The notes beneath the pieces were generated by a model. The model worked only from the letters and a program-made list of their open reading frames with translations, was not told where the DNA came from and made no database searches. DNA of 64,000 bases from Ruminobacter sp. (GTDB lineage: Bacteria > Pseudomonadota > Gammaproteobacteria > Enterobacterales > Succinivibrionaceae), in the NCBI GenBank assembly GCA_017940385.1, contig JAGAYS010000009.1, positions 1 to 64,000 of the forward strand, given 5' to 3'. Both the position numbers and the translations under genes were made by a program. Shown piece by piece: positions 17,760 to 26,510 of this stretch; position 1 is the stretch's first letter; every line of letters begins with the position of its first letter.

Positions 17760-18267
17760 GATACTTCCTTAATAATCTGAATACTCTGCCTGTCTATCTT
17801 GATTAATTCTTTCGCCTTCTTAACTGTTTACTACTTAACTTTTGCCTTTTGAAGTAATTTGTTATTTAAGAAAATTTGTGTATGCGTTTCAAGACAGACT
17901 GATTTTATCATTTTTTTAATCAATGTTCTTGAGCATGTTCAAAATTTTCTGAATCAGGTTAAAGTCTGTTTTAATCCCCTTTACACTAAAATAATTAGTA
18001 TATCAGTATAAATAATATTATATAGAAAAAATCTAAATAATCAACTAAATACAAAAATGGTTTGGTAACAAACGGGAATGGATACATGAGAGACGTGAGC
18101 TAAGTTACAAAAATAATCATTATTTTTGGGCTGTTTGAAAGCTTTTGTGTGTACATGTGAATGTATTTCAAATTTTATGAATGTTCATTATAAGTTTTGA
18201 TTATTCTATTGTTTCCTTCGTGGTAAAGTTTAATTTAGGTTAGTTTTATATTTCGGTGTTTATCTGT
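17760..18267. other. 508-base divergent spacer between ssb and the msh cluster
   Basis: Very AT-rich, no credible coding frame. It must contain divergent promoters for ssb and the large msh operon. A near-palindrome TTGAGCATGTTCAA is at 17929-17942, and ATGTTC recurs at 17923-17928 and near 18180. A possible -35/-10 region near 18195-18235 is weak. Length and AT content would suit several regulator sites, but none matches a motif I can name with confidence. Confidence 0.45.
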
Positions 18268-19272
18268 ATGGCTAAAGGTAATGTTAACAAGGTTATTTTA
18301 GGTATTGCCAATGAGGAGATTACTTTTCTGTACTCACCTTCCGGCAAGACCAGAGTCATAACTGACAGTGTGTTATGTGCAGGTAATTCCGAGTGGAGAA
18401 GTGCCATCGATTCCCTGTTCAGTAAATATAAGGTTCAGGCGTCATGCAAGGTTATTGTCGTGCTGGCTCAGGGAATGTACACGGTTGTACAGCTTCCAAA
18501 GAATGAGCGTCTTACCGATGAGGAACTTACCGGAATTGCCATGGTAAAGGATCTTGAGCCAGCGGTTCAGGGCAGGGTTCTGGATTATACGTGGGACTTT
18601 TATGATGCCAAAACCGGCAAGAACAGCAAGCCGACACTGAATTTCGTGCTTGTTGAAAAGAAGCTTATTGCCATGGTGGCTGAAATAGTTAACGATTATG
18701 CCACATTGGAGAAGATTACCGTTTTCGACCTGGCAATGACTGAATTTATATCCTACTACCAGGCGGCATCAATGAATAAGATTAAGGAAAAGGAACGTAC
18801 ACCGTATGTTCCTCAGCTGTGCCTGACTCTGTATCTTCAGAAAGACAAGGAACTCACTGTTTACGGTGTATACGGCGGTGAACTGTGCTACTCACGTGTC
18901 TTAAGAGGTTACAGGTCACTTGCAACTGATCTTATCACTGGCGCGGATGATCCTAAAATCAGCAGGCTGACAACTGAAATTTTACGAATAACCGATGATT
19001 TCTTTACCTCCAGACTCGGTCTTCCGCCGATGAGCAAGCTGTTACTGGTGATGAATGCCGAACAGTTGAAGAACATAGCCGTAAGCATGAGTCAGAATTT
19101 CAGAAGAGTCGTGGATGTAATACCTATAAACAGTGATGTGGAATCAACTGAAGCTGCCGGCTATTCAGTATGTAAAAATACAGAACTTGTTGATGTTTTA
19201 AAGAAAGATTTAAGTTTTGCGCCGTTGTTGGGAATTTGGAAAGAAGGAATACTTGTAAGTGAGAAAAATTAG
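18268..19272 (+). CDS. mshI: MSHA biogenesis protein MshI (PilM-like)
   Basis: First gene of the MSHA (mannose-sensitive haemagglutinin) type IV pilus assembly cluster. The 334-residue soluble protein resembles the actin-like PilM component of the inner-membrane alignment complex: KVILGIANEEITFLYS, a VVLAQGMYTVVQLPKNE segment and the YYGGELCYSR-type C-terminal half. I base the call on its position followed by PilN-, PilO- and PilP-like genes. The ATG at 18268 is used; a GTG four codons earlier (18256) is possible and neither has a clear ribosome site. It overlaps the next gene by 14 bases. Confidence 0.8.
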   Translation: MAKGNVNKVILGIANEEITFLYSPSGKTRVITDSVLCAGNSEWRSAIDSLFSKYKVQASCKVIVVLAQGMYTVVQLPKNERLTDEELTGIAMVKDLEPAVQGRVLDYTWDFYDAKTGKNSKPTLNFVLVEKKLIAMVAEIVNDYATLEKITVFDLAMTEFISYYQAASMNKIKEKERTPYVPQLCLTLYLQKDKELTVYGVYGGELCYSRVLRGYRSLATDLITGADDPKISRLTTEILRITDDFFTSRLGLPPMSKLLLVMNAEQLKNIAVSMSQNFRRVVDVIPINSDVESTEAAGYSVCKNTELVDVLKKDLSFAPLLGIWKEGILVSEKN

Positions 19273-19888
19273 AATCAATCTCTACAGCAAGGAATTTCAA
19301 CCAAAACTGGTAATCCTTAGCCTGAAACACATGATTGCCGTGTGGATACTTACCGCCGTAGTGATGGCACTGTGGGTTAATGTGTCCAATGCCGATCATA
19401 AGAAATTGTCCGATAAGGAAAAATCAATGACCCAGGAGATTGATGATCTCGGGGATGAGTTGGCACAGACTCAGGTTATTGTTTCTTCCCTGAGACTTGA
19501 TACCTCTCTGGAGGCGCAGGTTCAGAATGTGCGCAAGCTTGTGGCCGGAAAAAGGGAACTCAAATCATACCTCAATGGCAGTATGAGCGCCGGCAGTACC
19601 GGTTTTTCCGGTTTCATGAAATCCCTTGCCGTCATAAAGAATGACGGTATAGCAATAACAGGCTTCAATATTGAAGACGGAATGGCCGACATTGAAGGTG
19701 TGGCAAGAAATGCCAATGACGTACCTAAATGGCTTGGCCAGTTCCAGAACTATCCCGCATTATCAGGTCTTGCTTTCGGCAGCGTGAAACTGAACTACAA
19801 CAGAGACGATAACTATCTCGGTTTTTCCCTTAAAAGCAAAATAAAAGAAGAAAAGGAAGACGAAACTGCAGTAAAGGGGAGGAGATAG
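19259..19888 (+). CDS. PilN-like MSHA inner-membrane protein (second MshI)
   Basis: A 209-residue bitopic inner-membrane protein in the position occupied by the PilN-like protein (often annotated mshI2). It has a short basic cytoplasmic N-terminus with INLYSKEFQPK, the PilN-type motif that docks on PilM, one membrane span at about 26-45, then a coiled-coil (about 50-100) and a small periplasmic domain with FSGFMKSLA. The start is GTG at 19259 with AAGGA about 10 bases upstream; it overlaps mshI. It should form the alignment complex with MshI, MshJ and MshK. Confidence 0.78.
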   Translation: MRKIRINLYSKEFQPKLVILSLKHMIAVWILTAVVMALWVNVSNADHKKLSDKEKSMTQEIDDLGDELAQTQVIVSSLRLDTSLEAQVQNVRKLVAGKRELKSYLNGSMSAGSTGFSGFMKSLAVIKNDGIAITGFNIEDGMADIEGVARNANDVPKWLGQFQNYPALSGLAFGSVKLNYNRDDNYLGFSLKSKIKEEKEDETAVKGRR

Positions 19889-19891
19889 GTA

Positions 19892-20524
19892 ATGGGTAAA
19901 TTCAGAGAATATGACAAGAAAGTTGCGTCAATGTCCATGAGAGAACGCGTAATGGTGATGCTCGCAGGGGTATTTGTCATAGTCGCACCGCTTTATTTCG
20001 GTATTATTGATTCCAACAATAGTGACAGCAAAAAAATCAATTCGAGAATGTCGTCCATGAAAACCGACCTTGATGAACGGCGTTCAGAACTGGAGACCTG
20101 GCAGGCACGCATTACAAAGGATCCCAATCTTGAATTGAGGGAAGAACTGAAATCCCTTAATCAGGAGATGGGCGAGATAGATGCCAAACTTGAAAGTGAT
20201 GCAAAAAGTCTGGTAGATGCCAAACTTATGCCTGAAATATTGAAGAGAATGCTGAATACGACGGATGTGGAACTGCTGTCTCTGGAAAATCTCCCTCCAA
20301 AGACACTGATGAACAGCGGCGACAGTACGTTATATCAGCATGCCGTCCGCCTGACTCTTAAGGGGCGTTACCTGGATATCATGAAACATCTTGAGAAGGT
20401 TGAGAAATCAGAATATACCTTTTACTGGCATTTAATAAATTATCATGTGGTTCAGTATCCGGTTTCAGAAGTTACCGTAGAAGTTTATACCCTGAGTATC
20501 AGTAAGGACTTTTTGCATGCTTAA
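19892..20524 (+). CDS. mshJ: MSHA biogenesis protein MshJ (PilO-like)
   Basis: A 210-residue bitopic protein: cytoplasmic N-terminus (about 1-22), one membrane span (about 23-42, VMLAGVFVIVAPLYFGII), a coiled-coil (about 45-110) and a C-terminal ferredoxin-like periplasmic domain containing HAVRLTLKGRYLDIMKHLE. This is the PilO/GspM-like layout expected for MshJ, which pairs with the preceding PilN-like protein. It starts 3 bases after the preceding stop with GGAGGAG upstream and overlaps mshK by 8 bases. Confidence 0.82.
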   Translation: MGKFREYDKKVASMSMRERVMVMLAGVFVIVAPLYFGIIDSNNSDSKKINSRMSSMKTDLDERRSELETWQARITKDPNLELREELKSLNQEMGEIDAKLESDAKSLVDAKLMPEILKRMLNTTDVELLSLENLPPKTLMNSGDSTLYQHAVRLTLKGRYLDIMKHLEKVEKSEYTFYWHLINYHVVQYPVSEVTVEVYTLSISKDFLHA

Positions 20525-20849
20525 AGAATTTTTAATGATGTCGGTATTACTTGTACCGGTATCCTTTGCTGAAGACTTTCAATTGCACGATCCCACAGCT
20601 CCTCTTGTGGGAATGAGTTTTTCATCCGGTGCTAATGACAAGAGTCCGATTGAAGATTTGAAACTTCAGGCAATAATGAGGGGAAACGGCAGGACCAGAG
20701 CCATAGTGAATGGTAAAACCTGCTATATAGCGGAAGAGTGTTTTGGATATAAGGTTTACGCCATTAACAAATCAGACATTCTTCTGAAAAAAGACAATAA
20801 TCCCGCAGTTGTGAGACTTTCACTGTTTACATCGAAGGTGCAAAAATGA
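20517..20849 (+). CDS. mshK: MSHA biogenesis protein MshK (PilP-like)
   Basis: A 110-residue periplasmic protein with a signal peptide (about 1-18, ending SFA). DPTAPL near residue 26 and the short beta domain with LQAIMRGNGRTRAIVNGKTC fit MshK, the small PilP-like protein that connects the inner-membrane complex with the secretin. It overlaps mshJ and is itself overlapped by mshL, implying translational coupling. Confidence 0.78.
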   Translation: MLKEFLMMSVLLVPVSFAEDFQLHDPTAPLVGMSFSSGANDKSPIEDLKLQAIMRGNGRTRAIVNGKTCYIAEECFGYKVYAINKSDILLKKDNNPAVVRLSLFTSKVQK

Positions 20850-22501
20850 GTAGGATATTGAAATCAGCGATGGCTATAACTTTGGCTATGAGTGTTGGCT
20901 GTGTTTATACGCATCCTCAGCCTAAGGAAGCTCAGGAAGAACTGGCGCTGGCACTGTCTCAGGCAGGACTGGCTGATGTACCTGATGATGTGTTGAATGA
21001 ATTGAATCCTGATAATCCGCTGGACGATCAGTATTCAATAAATAATGCCAACAGAATTTCCATTGCCGCAAACAATGTTCCGGCGGCCGAGTTTTTCGCA
21101 AGAATAATGAATCAGTCAAATTCATCCGTGGTGGTTCATCCTGAAGTAAGCGGAAATATTACGCTTAATCTTGATAACGTAACCACAGATGAGGTGTTTG
21201 ATGCCGTGTACAGAATGTACGGCTATTACACCGAAAAAAGAGATTCCGTTTATTACGTGTATCCTGCAGGTATTCATACTGAAAATATTTCAATTAATTA
21301 CCTGTCAATGATCAGAGAGGCAGAAACAAAACTGTCAATTGTCAATAATACCGTAAGCAATTCATCCGATGACAGTGAAGGTTCATCCGGTGGATCTTCA
21401 GGCTCTTCAGGTGACTCGGGAGACAGTGATTCCGAGAGTTCCAGCGGAACCAAGGTGACAACCACAGCCAAGAGTGATTTCTGGACCGAGCTGCAAACTG
21501 TTCTGAGTTCTCTTGTCGGTAGCGCGGAAGGGCGGCTCGTGAAGGTTAATCCGCATGCCGCAATGGTTACGGTAAGAGGTATGCCGGAAGATATTCAGAA
21601 TGTTAAGAATTATCTGAACAGCATTGAATCTCATCTGCACAGACAGGTGGTGATTGAGTCCAAAATTATTGAAGTTACCCTTAATGAAAATTATTCACAG
21701 GGTATAGACTGGTCTGCAATTACAGGTCATACCTTTAAATTCGGTAATGCAAAGCCTTTCGGCAGTGGTACGGGGGATTCCATCATTGGTGTTCTTGGCG
21801 GCGGTCTGTCATTTTCGGCAGAGTCTTCACATTTTAATGCACTGCTTAATTTCTTAAAGACTCAGGGTGACGTGTCAACGCTTTCCAGTCCGAGAATAAC
21901 GGCATTAAATAACCAGAAGGCGGTAATGAAGGTCGGTACTGATTCTTATTTTCTGACTGATATTTCTGTGGATACTTCAGCAAGCACGACCACCAGCAGT
22001 AATTACCTTACCTCAGATGTTACTTTTAAACCGTTTTTCAGCGGTGTATCGCTGGATGTTCTTCCACAGATTAATGAGAACAATGAAGTTCTGATGCACA
22101 TTCATCCTGCAGTAATTGATGTTCAGCAGGACAACAAGGTTGTTAATCTTGGTGGCGGTTCCTCCTCAATGGATTTGCCTTTGGCAAGCTCTCAGGTAAG
22201 GGAAACGGATACCATTGTCAAGGTTAAGTCCGGTGATGTGATCCTTATTGGCGGTTTAATGAGAACTGAAGTCGGTGAATTAGTGTCAAAGGTTCCAGTA
22301 CTCGGTGACATTCCGTATCTTGGAGAACTTTTTACTAACAGAAACAACTACAATCACAAGAAAGAGCTGGTAATTCTTTTGAAGCCTGTTGTAGTTGACG
22401 GCGATACCTGGAAGAACGAGATCAATAAGTCAGTGGAACTGCTTAAGAAGTGGTATCCGGATGATGAAAGCAAGGGTTCGGACGCAGATATCCTCGAATA
22501 G
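20846..22501 (+). CDS. mshL: MSHA outer-membrane secretin MshL
   Basis: The outer-membrane secretin through which the MSHA pilus passes. The 551-residue protein begins with a lipoprotein signal peptide: the lipobox places the acylated cysteine at Cys19 (SVGC). An N-terminal STN/secretin short domain (about 70-140) is followed by a Ser/Gly/Asp linker (171-210), an N-domain, then the secretin beta domain with LSSPRITALNNQKAVMKVG and VPVLGDIPYLGELF near the end. The acidic Ser/Gly linker is longer than I would expect and resembles a flexible tether. It overlaps mshK by 4 bases. Confidence 0.9.
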   Translation: MSRILKSAMAITLAMSVGCVYTHPQPKEAQEELALALSQAGLADVPDDVLNELNPDNPLDDQYSINNANRISIAANNVPAAEFFARIMNQSNSSVVVHPEVSGNITLNLDNVTTDEVFDAVYRMYGYYTEKRDSVYYVYPAGIHTENISINYLSMIREAETKLSIVNNTVSNSSDDSEGSSGGSSGSSGDSGDSDSESSSGTKVTTTAKSDFWTELQTVLSSLVGSAEGRLVKVNPHAAMVTVRGMPEDIQNVKNYLNSIESHLHRQVVIESKIIEVTLNENYSQGIDWSAITGHTFKFGNAKPFGSGTGDSIIGVLGGGLSFSAESSHFNALLNFLKTQGDVSTLSSPRITALNNQKAVMKVGTDSYFLTDISVDTSASTTTSSNYLTSDVTFKPFFSGVSLDVLPQINENNEVLMHIHPAVIDVQQDNKVVNLGGGSSSMDLPLASSQVRETDTIVKVKSGDVILIGGLMRTEVGELVSKVPVLGDIPYLGELFTNRNNYNHKKELVILLKPVVVDGDTWKNEINKSVELLKKWYPDDESKGSDADILE

Positions 22502-22528
22502 AATAACAAAAAGAAAGAGGTTTTTAGG

Positions 22529-23446
22529 GTGTATCAAGATTTTTTTGGTTTGGAACAGCAACCGTTCAGCCTGACTCCAAATACCAGTCTATATTATGGT
22601 CTTCCCCCTCATGAAGAGGCTTTGGAAGTATTGAGTACAGCCCTGGCAAACGGAGAGGGATTTATTAAGGTTACCGGTGAAGTTGGTACCGGTAAGACCA
22701 TGGTTCTGCGCTTGTTTATGAGCAGACTGACGGAGAATTATGAACTGGTATACATTCCTAATCCGGTTCTTACTCCTGCTGAACTTAAGCTTTCAATAGC
22801 AAAGGAACTGCAGTTGGCAGTGGATGATGTTTCTAATCTGTCCCTTAATGACATCATAAATAACAGACTGCTTGAACTTAATAAATCCGGCAGAAAGGTG
22901 GTGATGATAGTTGATGAGGCTCAGGCTCTCAGTGATGAGACGCTGGAGGCAATACGACTGCTGGGCAATCTCGAAACTGAACAGGATAAAATGCTTCACA
23001 TCATTCTGTTCGGTCAGCCTGAACTGGATTATAAGCTTCTGCAGAATAATTTCAGGCAGCTTAGGCAGAGAATTTCATTTTCATATGCCCTGCGCCCTCT
23101 CACGGAACATGAAACCTATTCATACCTTAATTACAGAATGAAGGCATCAGGATTTAAGGGAATAGAGGTATTCAGTCGTAACGTGGCACACAGAATTTAT
23201 AAGGCGAGTCACGGGATTCCCAGAATCATAAATGTCATAGCCAACAAATCCTTAATGCTCTGTTACGGCTATGGAATATTCACGGTAAGTAAAAAGGTTG
23301 TTTCTGAAGCGGTATCCGATACTGTCGGAATTGCGGTTTCAGGGAGAAAATACGGTATTTTAAGACGTCTCGGTATTATTGGACTGATGTTTACCATCAT
23401 GTTATTAACGGTCGGCGGTTTTTATGTCTTTGGAGCGAGTAGATGA
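22529..23446 (+). CDS. mshM: MSHA biogenesis ATPase MshM (ExeA/GspA-like)
   Basis: An AAA ATPase of the ExeA/GspA class thought to help place the secretin in the cell wall. YQDFFGLEQQPFSLTPN opens the protein as in ExeA; Walker A is GEVGTGKT (50-57) and Walker B MIVDEAQALSDE near 126-137. A single membrane span lies near the C-terminus (about 280-300), unusual orientation compared with bitopic ExeA only in that almost no periplasmic domain follows. The start is GTG at 22529 with GAGG upstream, 27 bases after mshL, and the stop overlaps mshN. Confidence 0.88.
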   Translation: MYQDFFGLEQQPFSLTPNTSLYYGLPPHEEALEVLSTALANGEGFIKVTGEVGTGKTMVLRLFMSRLTENYELVYIPNPVLTPAELKLSIAKELQLAVDDVSNLSLNDIINNRLLELNKSGRKVVMIVDEAQALSDETLEAIRLLGNLETEQDKMLHIILFGQPELDYKLLQNNFRQLRQRISFSYALRPLTEHETYSYLNYRMKASGFKGIEVFSRNVAHRIYKASHGIPRIINVIANKSLMLCYGYGIFTVSKKVVSEAVSDTVGIAVSGRKYGILRRLGIIGLMFTIMLLTVGGFYVFGASR

Positions 23447-24747
23447 GTGTTATAAACAAAGCTTTAAAAGAACTTAACAAGCGTAATTCCGGCGATGAGT
23501 ACGGTAAATACGTTCCTCCGGAAAAGTCTGCCTTTTCTTTCAATAAAGTTGCTCTTGTTTCGCTGGCAGTAATGGGTGTTGCCGTGTTAGGCGCTGCCGG
23601 TTACTACGCATACAAAATGGGAGTGCATAACAGTCATGGCGTAGCCGAGGTTCAGACTGAGACCGGCAAAGCGTCTCAGAAGACAGCAGTGGAAAAATCC
23701 GTGGAAAAACATGAGTCAGACGTAGGAACAAACAGGAAAGATTCAGATGTTTCCACGGCGACGGAGCAACCAGGTGAGATTACCGTTATCTCTGAAAAAA
23801 GCGAAGAAGATGAAAGTGCTCCGGCCAATGAATTGATTGTGATTGCCGAAACGGATCTTTCAGCGCCGGAGAATTCAGTAACGTCCGCAGAGACCGACAA
23901 TGCTCCGTTCCTTGATGTAAGCAAAAAGTCTGAAAGGAAGCTTGTTAAAAACAATGCCGGAAATAAGGATTCTGTTCATGTTCAGCAGAGCGTGAAGTCT
24001 CATTCTCCGGCTGTGGCCGTGAACGATTCCGGAATGAAGCCGCAGGCGGAAACGGTAATTGACAGCTATGTTTATGATGCTGACAATTACGTAATTGAAG
24101 AGCAGCCGGTTATTTCGGAAAAAAGCAGGAGTAAGCCGTCATCTCTGAAGGTTTCAAAGAGTAATATGAGTCCTGCTGACCAGAAGGCCATGTACCGTTC
24201 TCAGGCTCTTAATTATCTTGGAAAGGGTGACAGCAGAAAGGCCGTGGAAGCATACAAGAATGTTCTGGCCGTTGATCCGCGGGATACCGAGGCAAGGGAA
24301 AAGCTTGCCGGGCTGTATTACGGTCAGGACAATTATACGGAAGCCATAAGAGTACTCGATCGCGGAGTGGCACTGTCTCCGACACATTATGATTATCGTC
24401 TTTTCCTTTCCAGAATATATAAGGCACGCGGTGATAATGCCAAAGCACTGAAGGTTTTGGAAAGGGCTAATCCGCCGGTGGCCGGCAATATCGATTACTA
24501 TGCAACCATGGCGTCAATAGCCAGGGAGTCAGGTGATTATGTGGCGGCTTCTAAAGCGTATAAAGCACTTGCTTCAACAAATACGTCCGACGGAAAGTGG
24601 TACCTCGGTCTGGGAATATCAGAGGAAAAGCAGGGCAGACACAGGCAGGCTCTTGAGGCGTACAGAAAAGCATCAACGTTATATTTAAGTCAGTCTTCAC
24701 GTAAATTTGTTGAAGGTCGGATAAAGTTTTTGGAGAAACTAAAATAA
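23443..24747 (+). CDS. mshN: MSHA biogenesis protein MshN (TPR protein)
   Basis: A 434-residue protein with a cytoplasmic N-terminus SVINKALKELNKR typical of MshN, a membrane span (about 34-57), a long acidic Glu/Ser/Thr/Lys-rich periplasmic linker (about 60-240) and a C-terminal TPR domain (about 245-430) with repeats such as ALNYLGKGDSRKAVEAYKNVLAVDP and LYYGQDNYTEAIRVLDRGVALSP. It overlaps mshM by 4 bases and its stop overlaps the mshE start (TAATG). It is thought to be a periplasm-exposed scaffold of pilus assembly. Confidence 0.86.
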   Translation: MSVINKALKELNKRNSGDEYGKYVPPEKSAFSFNKVALVSLAVMGVAVLGAAGYYAYKMGVHNSHGVAEVQTETGKASQKTAVEKSVEKHESDVGTNRKDSDVSTATEQPGEITVISEKSEEDESAPANELIVIAETDLSAPENSVTSAETDNAPFLDVSKKSERKLVKNNAGNKDSVHVQQSVKSHSPAVAVNDSGMKPQAETVIDSYVYDADNYVIEEQPVISEKSRSKPSSLKVSKSNMSPADQKAMYRSQALNYLGKGDSRKAVEAYKNVLAVDPRDTEAREKLAGLYYGQDNYTEAIRVLDRGVALSPTHYDYRLFLSRIYKARGDNAKALKVLERANPPVAGNIDYYATMASIARESGDYVAASKAYKALASTNTSDGKWYLGLGISEEKQGRHRQALEAYRKASTLYLSQSSRKFVEGRIKFLEKLK

Positions 24748-26510
24748 TGCCGGAAGATAACAGTTCTAGAAAAAGGCTACGTATAGGTGATGTTTTAGTT
24801 CAGTCTGGAATAATAACTTCATCTGACGTAGAAGAAGCGTTAAATTACTCCAAGGAAATGAACCTTAAGCTTGGACAGGCGGTGGTTGCGCTCGGCTTGG
24901 CAACGGAGGCGGATATTTGTACCGCACTGGGGCAACAGCTGCAGATGACCGTATTCACCGATTTGTCAAAGTTGAACATTGACAGCAATGTTGTTCAGAT
25001 GCTTCCTGAAAATATTGCCAGACAGAAAAGAGCCCTGGCAATATCCAAACGAGTCAATCCAAACACGGGCAATGATGTTGTTACCGTTGTAATAGCTGAC
25101 CCGTTGGATTATTACGGTCGTGATGATATCGTTGATAAGCTTGATCCAAATGAGGTGGACTTTGTTATTACTCCTGAATCGGAAATAGTAAAGTATCTGC
25201 CGATGCTCTACCGCAATACCGAGAACATTGCCAAATATGCGGATCAGCTCCAGAGTGAAATTACAAAATCAGCATTTGAGGTCGGAGCAACAGATACTCT
25301 TAATGTTGATGATGAGTCTTCCGATGCGGCCGTCGTTAATCTGCTCAAATCCGTTTTTGAGGATGCCATAAACTGGAAGGCCTCAGATATTCACATAGAG
25401 CCTGATGACGGGGTTTTGAGAATAAGACAGCGTATTGACGGAAGTCTTACAGAACAGATACTTCCAAATTCCGATATCGGAGCCGCCATAGCATTGAGAA
25501 TTAAACTTATGGCCGGTCTTGATATTTCGGAGAAAAGACTGCCTCAGGATGGTAGATTCCACATTACAATTGCCGGTAACGGAGTTGATGTGCGTGTGTC
25601 AACGCTGCCTACGCAGTACGGTGAGTCCATAGTAATGCGTATTCTGAATCAGGCTACCGGACTTGTTTCGCTCGATGCCACAGGTATGCCGGAGAATATT
25701 CTCGAGAGCATGAGAGTTCAGATTCACAGGCCTCACGGAATGATTCTGGTAACCGGTCCTACAGGATCAGGTAAAACCACCACGCTGTATGGAGCGCTTA
25801 ACGAACTTAATACGCCAGACGTAAAGATTATAACCGTAGAAGACCCTGTGGAATTTCGTCTGCCGAGAATAACTCAGGTTCAGATTAATCAGAAAATAGG
25901 TCTGGATTTTGCCAATGTACTGAGAGCCTGTCTGCGTCAGGACCCTGACGTAATACTGGTAGGTGAAATGCGAGACAAGGAAACCAGTGAAATAGGTCTG
26001 CGAGGTGCCATGACCGGTCATCTGGTACTATCAACCTTACATACAAACGATGCTATTTCAAGTACCATGCGCTTATGTGACATGGGCGCACCTGGTTATC
26101 TTGTAGCCAGTTCACTTAAAGCAGTGCTGGCACAGAGACTGGTAAGAAGGGTATGTCCTAAGTGCGGTGATTACTGTGACGTGGAACCGTCTCAGGAAAG
26201 GTTTATTGAGGCGGCACTCGGAGTGCCGGTGGAGGAACAGAGACAGCACAAATTCAAGCTTGGTAACAAGGGAAAGGGGTGTCAGTATTGTAATTTCAGC
26301 GGGTACAAGGGGCGTATAGGCGTGTTTGAACTGCTCGTTCTAAACGATGCAATGATGGAAGCCTTAAGAAGGGATGATCTTGAAGGATTTGCTAAATGTG
26401 CGAAAGAGAGTCCGATATATAAACCTCTTGCAAAGGTTGCCTATGACCTCGCCGTCGACGGCATTACTTCCATAGAGGAGGTGATGAAACTCTGTGAGGT
26501 AAATGACTAA
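24747..26510 (+). CDS. mshE: MSHA pilus extension ATPase MshE with c-di-GMP-binding domain
   Basis: The extension ATPase of the MSHA pilus. The 587-residue protein has an N-terminal MshEN domain with its two repeated motifs: the first around 10-33 (RIGDVLVQSGIITSSDVEEAL) and the second around 45-65 (LGQAVVALGLATEADICTAL), the pattern that binds cyclic di-GMP in Vibrio MshE. The ATPase core has Walker A GPTGSGKT (337-344), the Asp box, Walker B VILVGEMRD, and a CPKC...CQYC zinc module near 470-515. Binding of c-di-GMP would link pilus extension to the sessile/motile switch; this is inferred from the family. It overlaps mshN and mshG starts. Confidence 0.95.
   Translation: MPEDNSSRKRLRIGDVLVQSGIITSSDVEEALNYSKEMNLKLGQAVVALGLATEADICTALGQQLQMTVFTDLSKLNIDSNVVQMLPENIARQKRALAISKRVNPNTGNDVVTVVIADPLDYYGRDDIVDKLDPNEVDFVITPESEIVKYLPMLYRNTENIAKYADQLQSEITKSAFEVGATDTLNVDDESSDAAVVNLLKSVFEDAINWKASDIHIEPDDGVLRIRQRIDGSLTEQILPNSDIGAAIALRIKLMAGLDISEKRLPQDGRFHITIAGNGVDVRVSTLPTQYGESIVMRILNQATGLVSLDATGMPENILESMRVQIHRPHGMILVTGPTGSGKTTTLYGALNELNTPDVKIITVEDPVEFRLPRITQVQINQKIGLDFANVLRACLRQDPDVILVGEMRDKETSEIGLRGAMTGHLVLSTLHTNDAISSTMRLCDMGAPGYLVASSLKAVLAQRLVRRVCPKCGDYCDVEPSQERFIEAALGVPVEEQRQHKFKLGNKGKGCQYCNFSGYKGRIGVFELLVLNDAMMEALRRDDLEGFAKCAKESPIYKPLAKVAYDLAVDGITSIEEVMKLCEVND

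Noticed and set aside
17013..17880. SOS box upstream of ssb
   Set aside because: No CTGT-N8-ACAG motif found; CTGT near 17826 has no matching partner.
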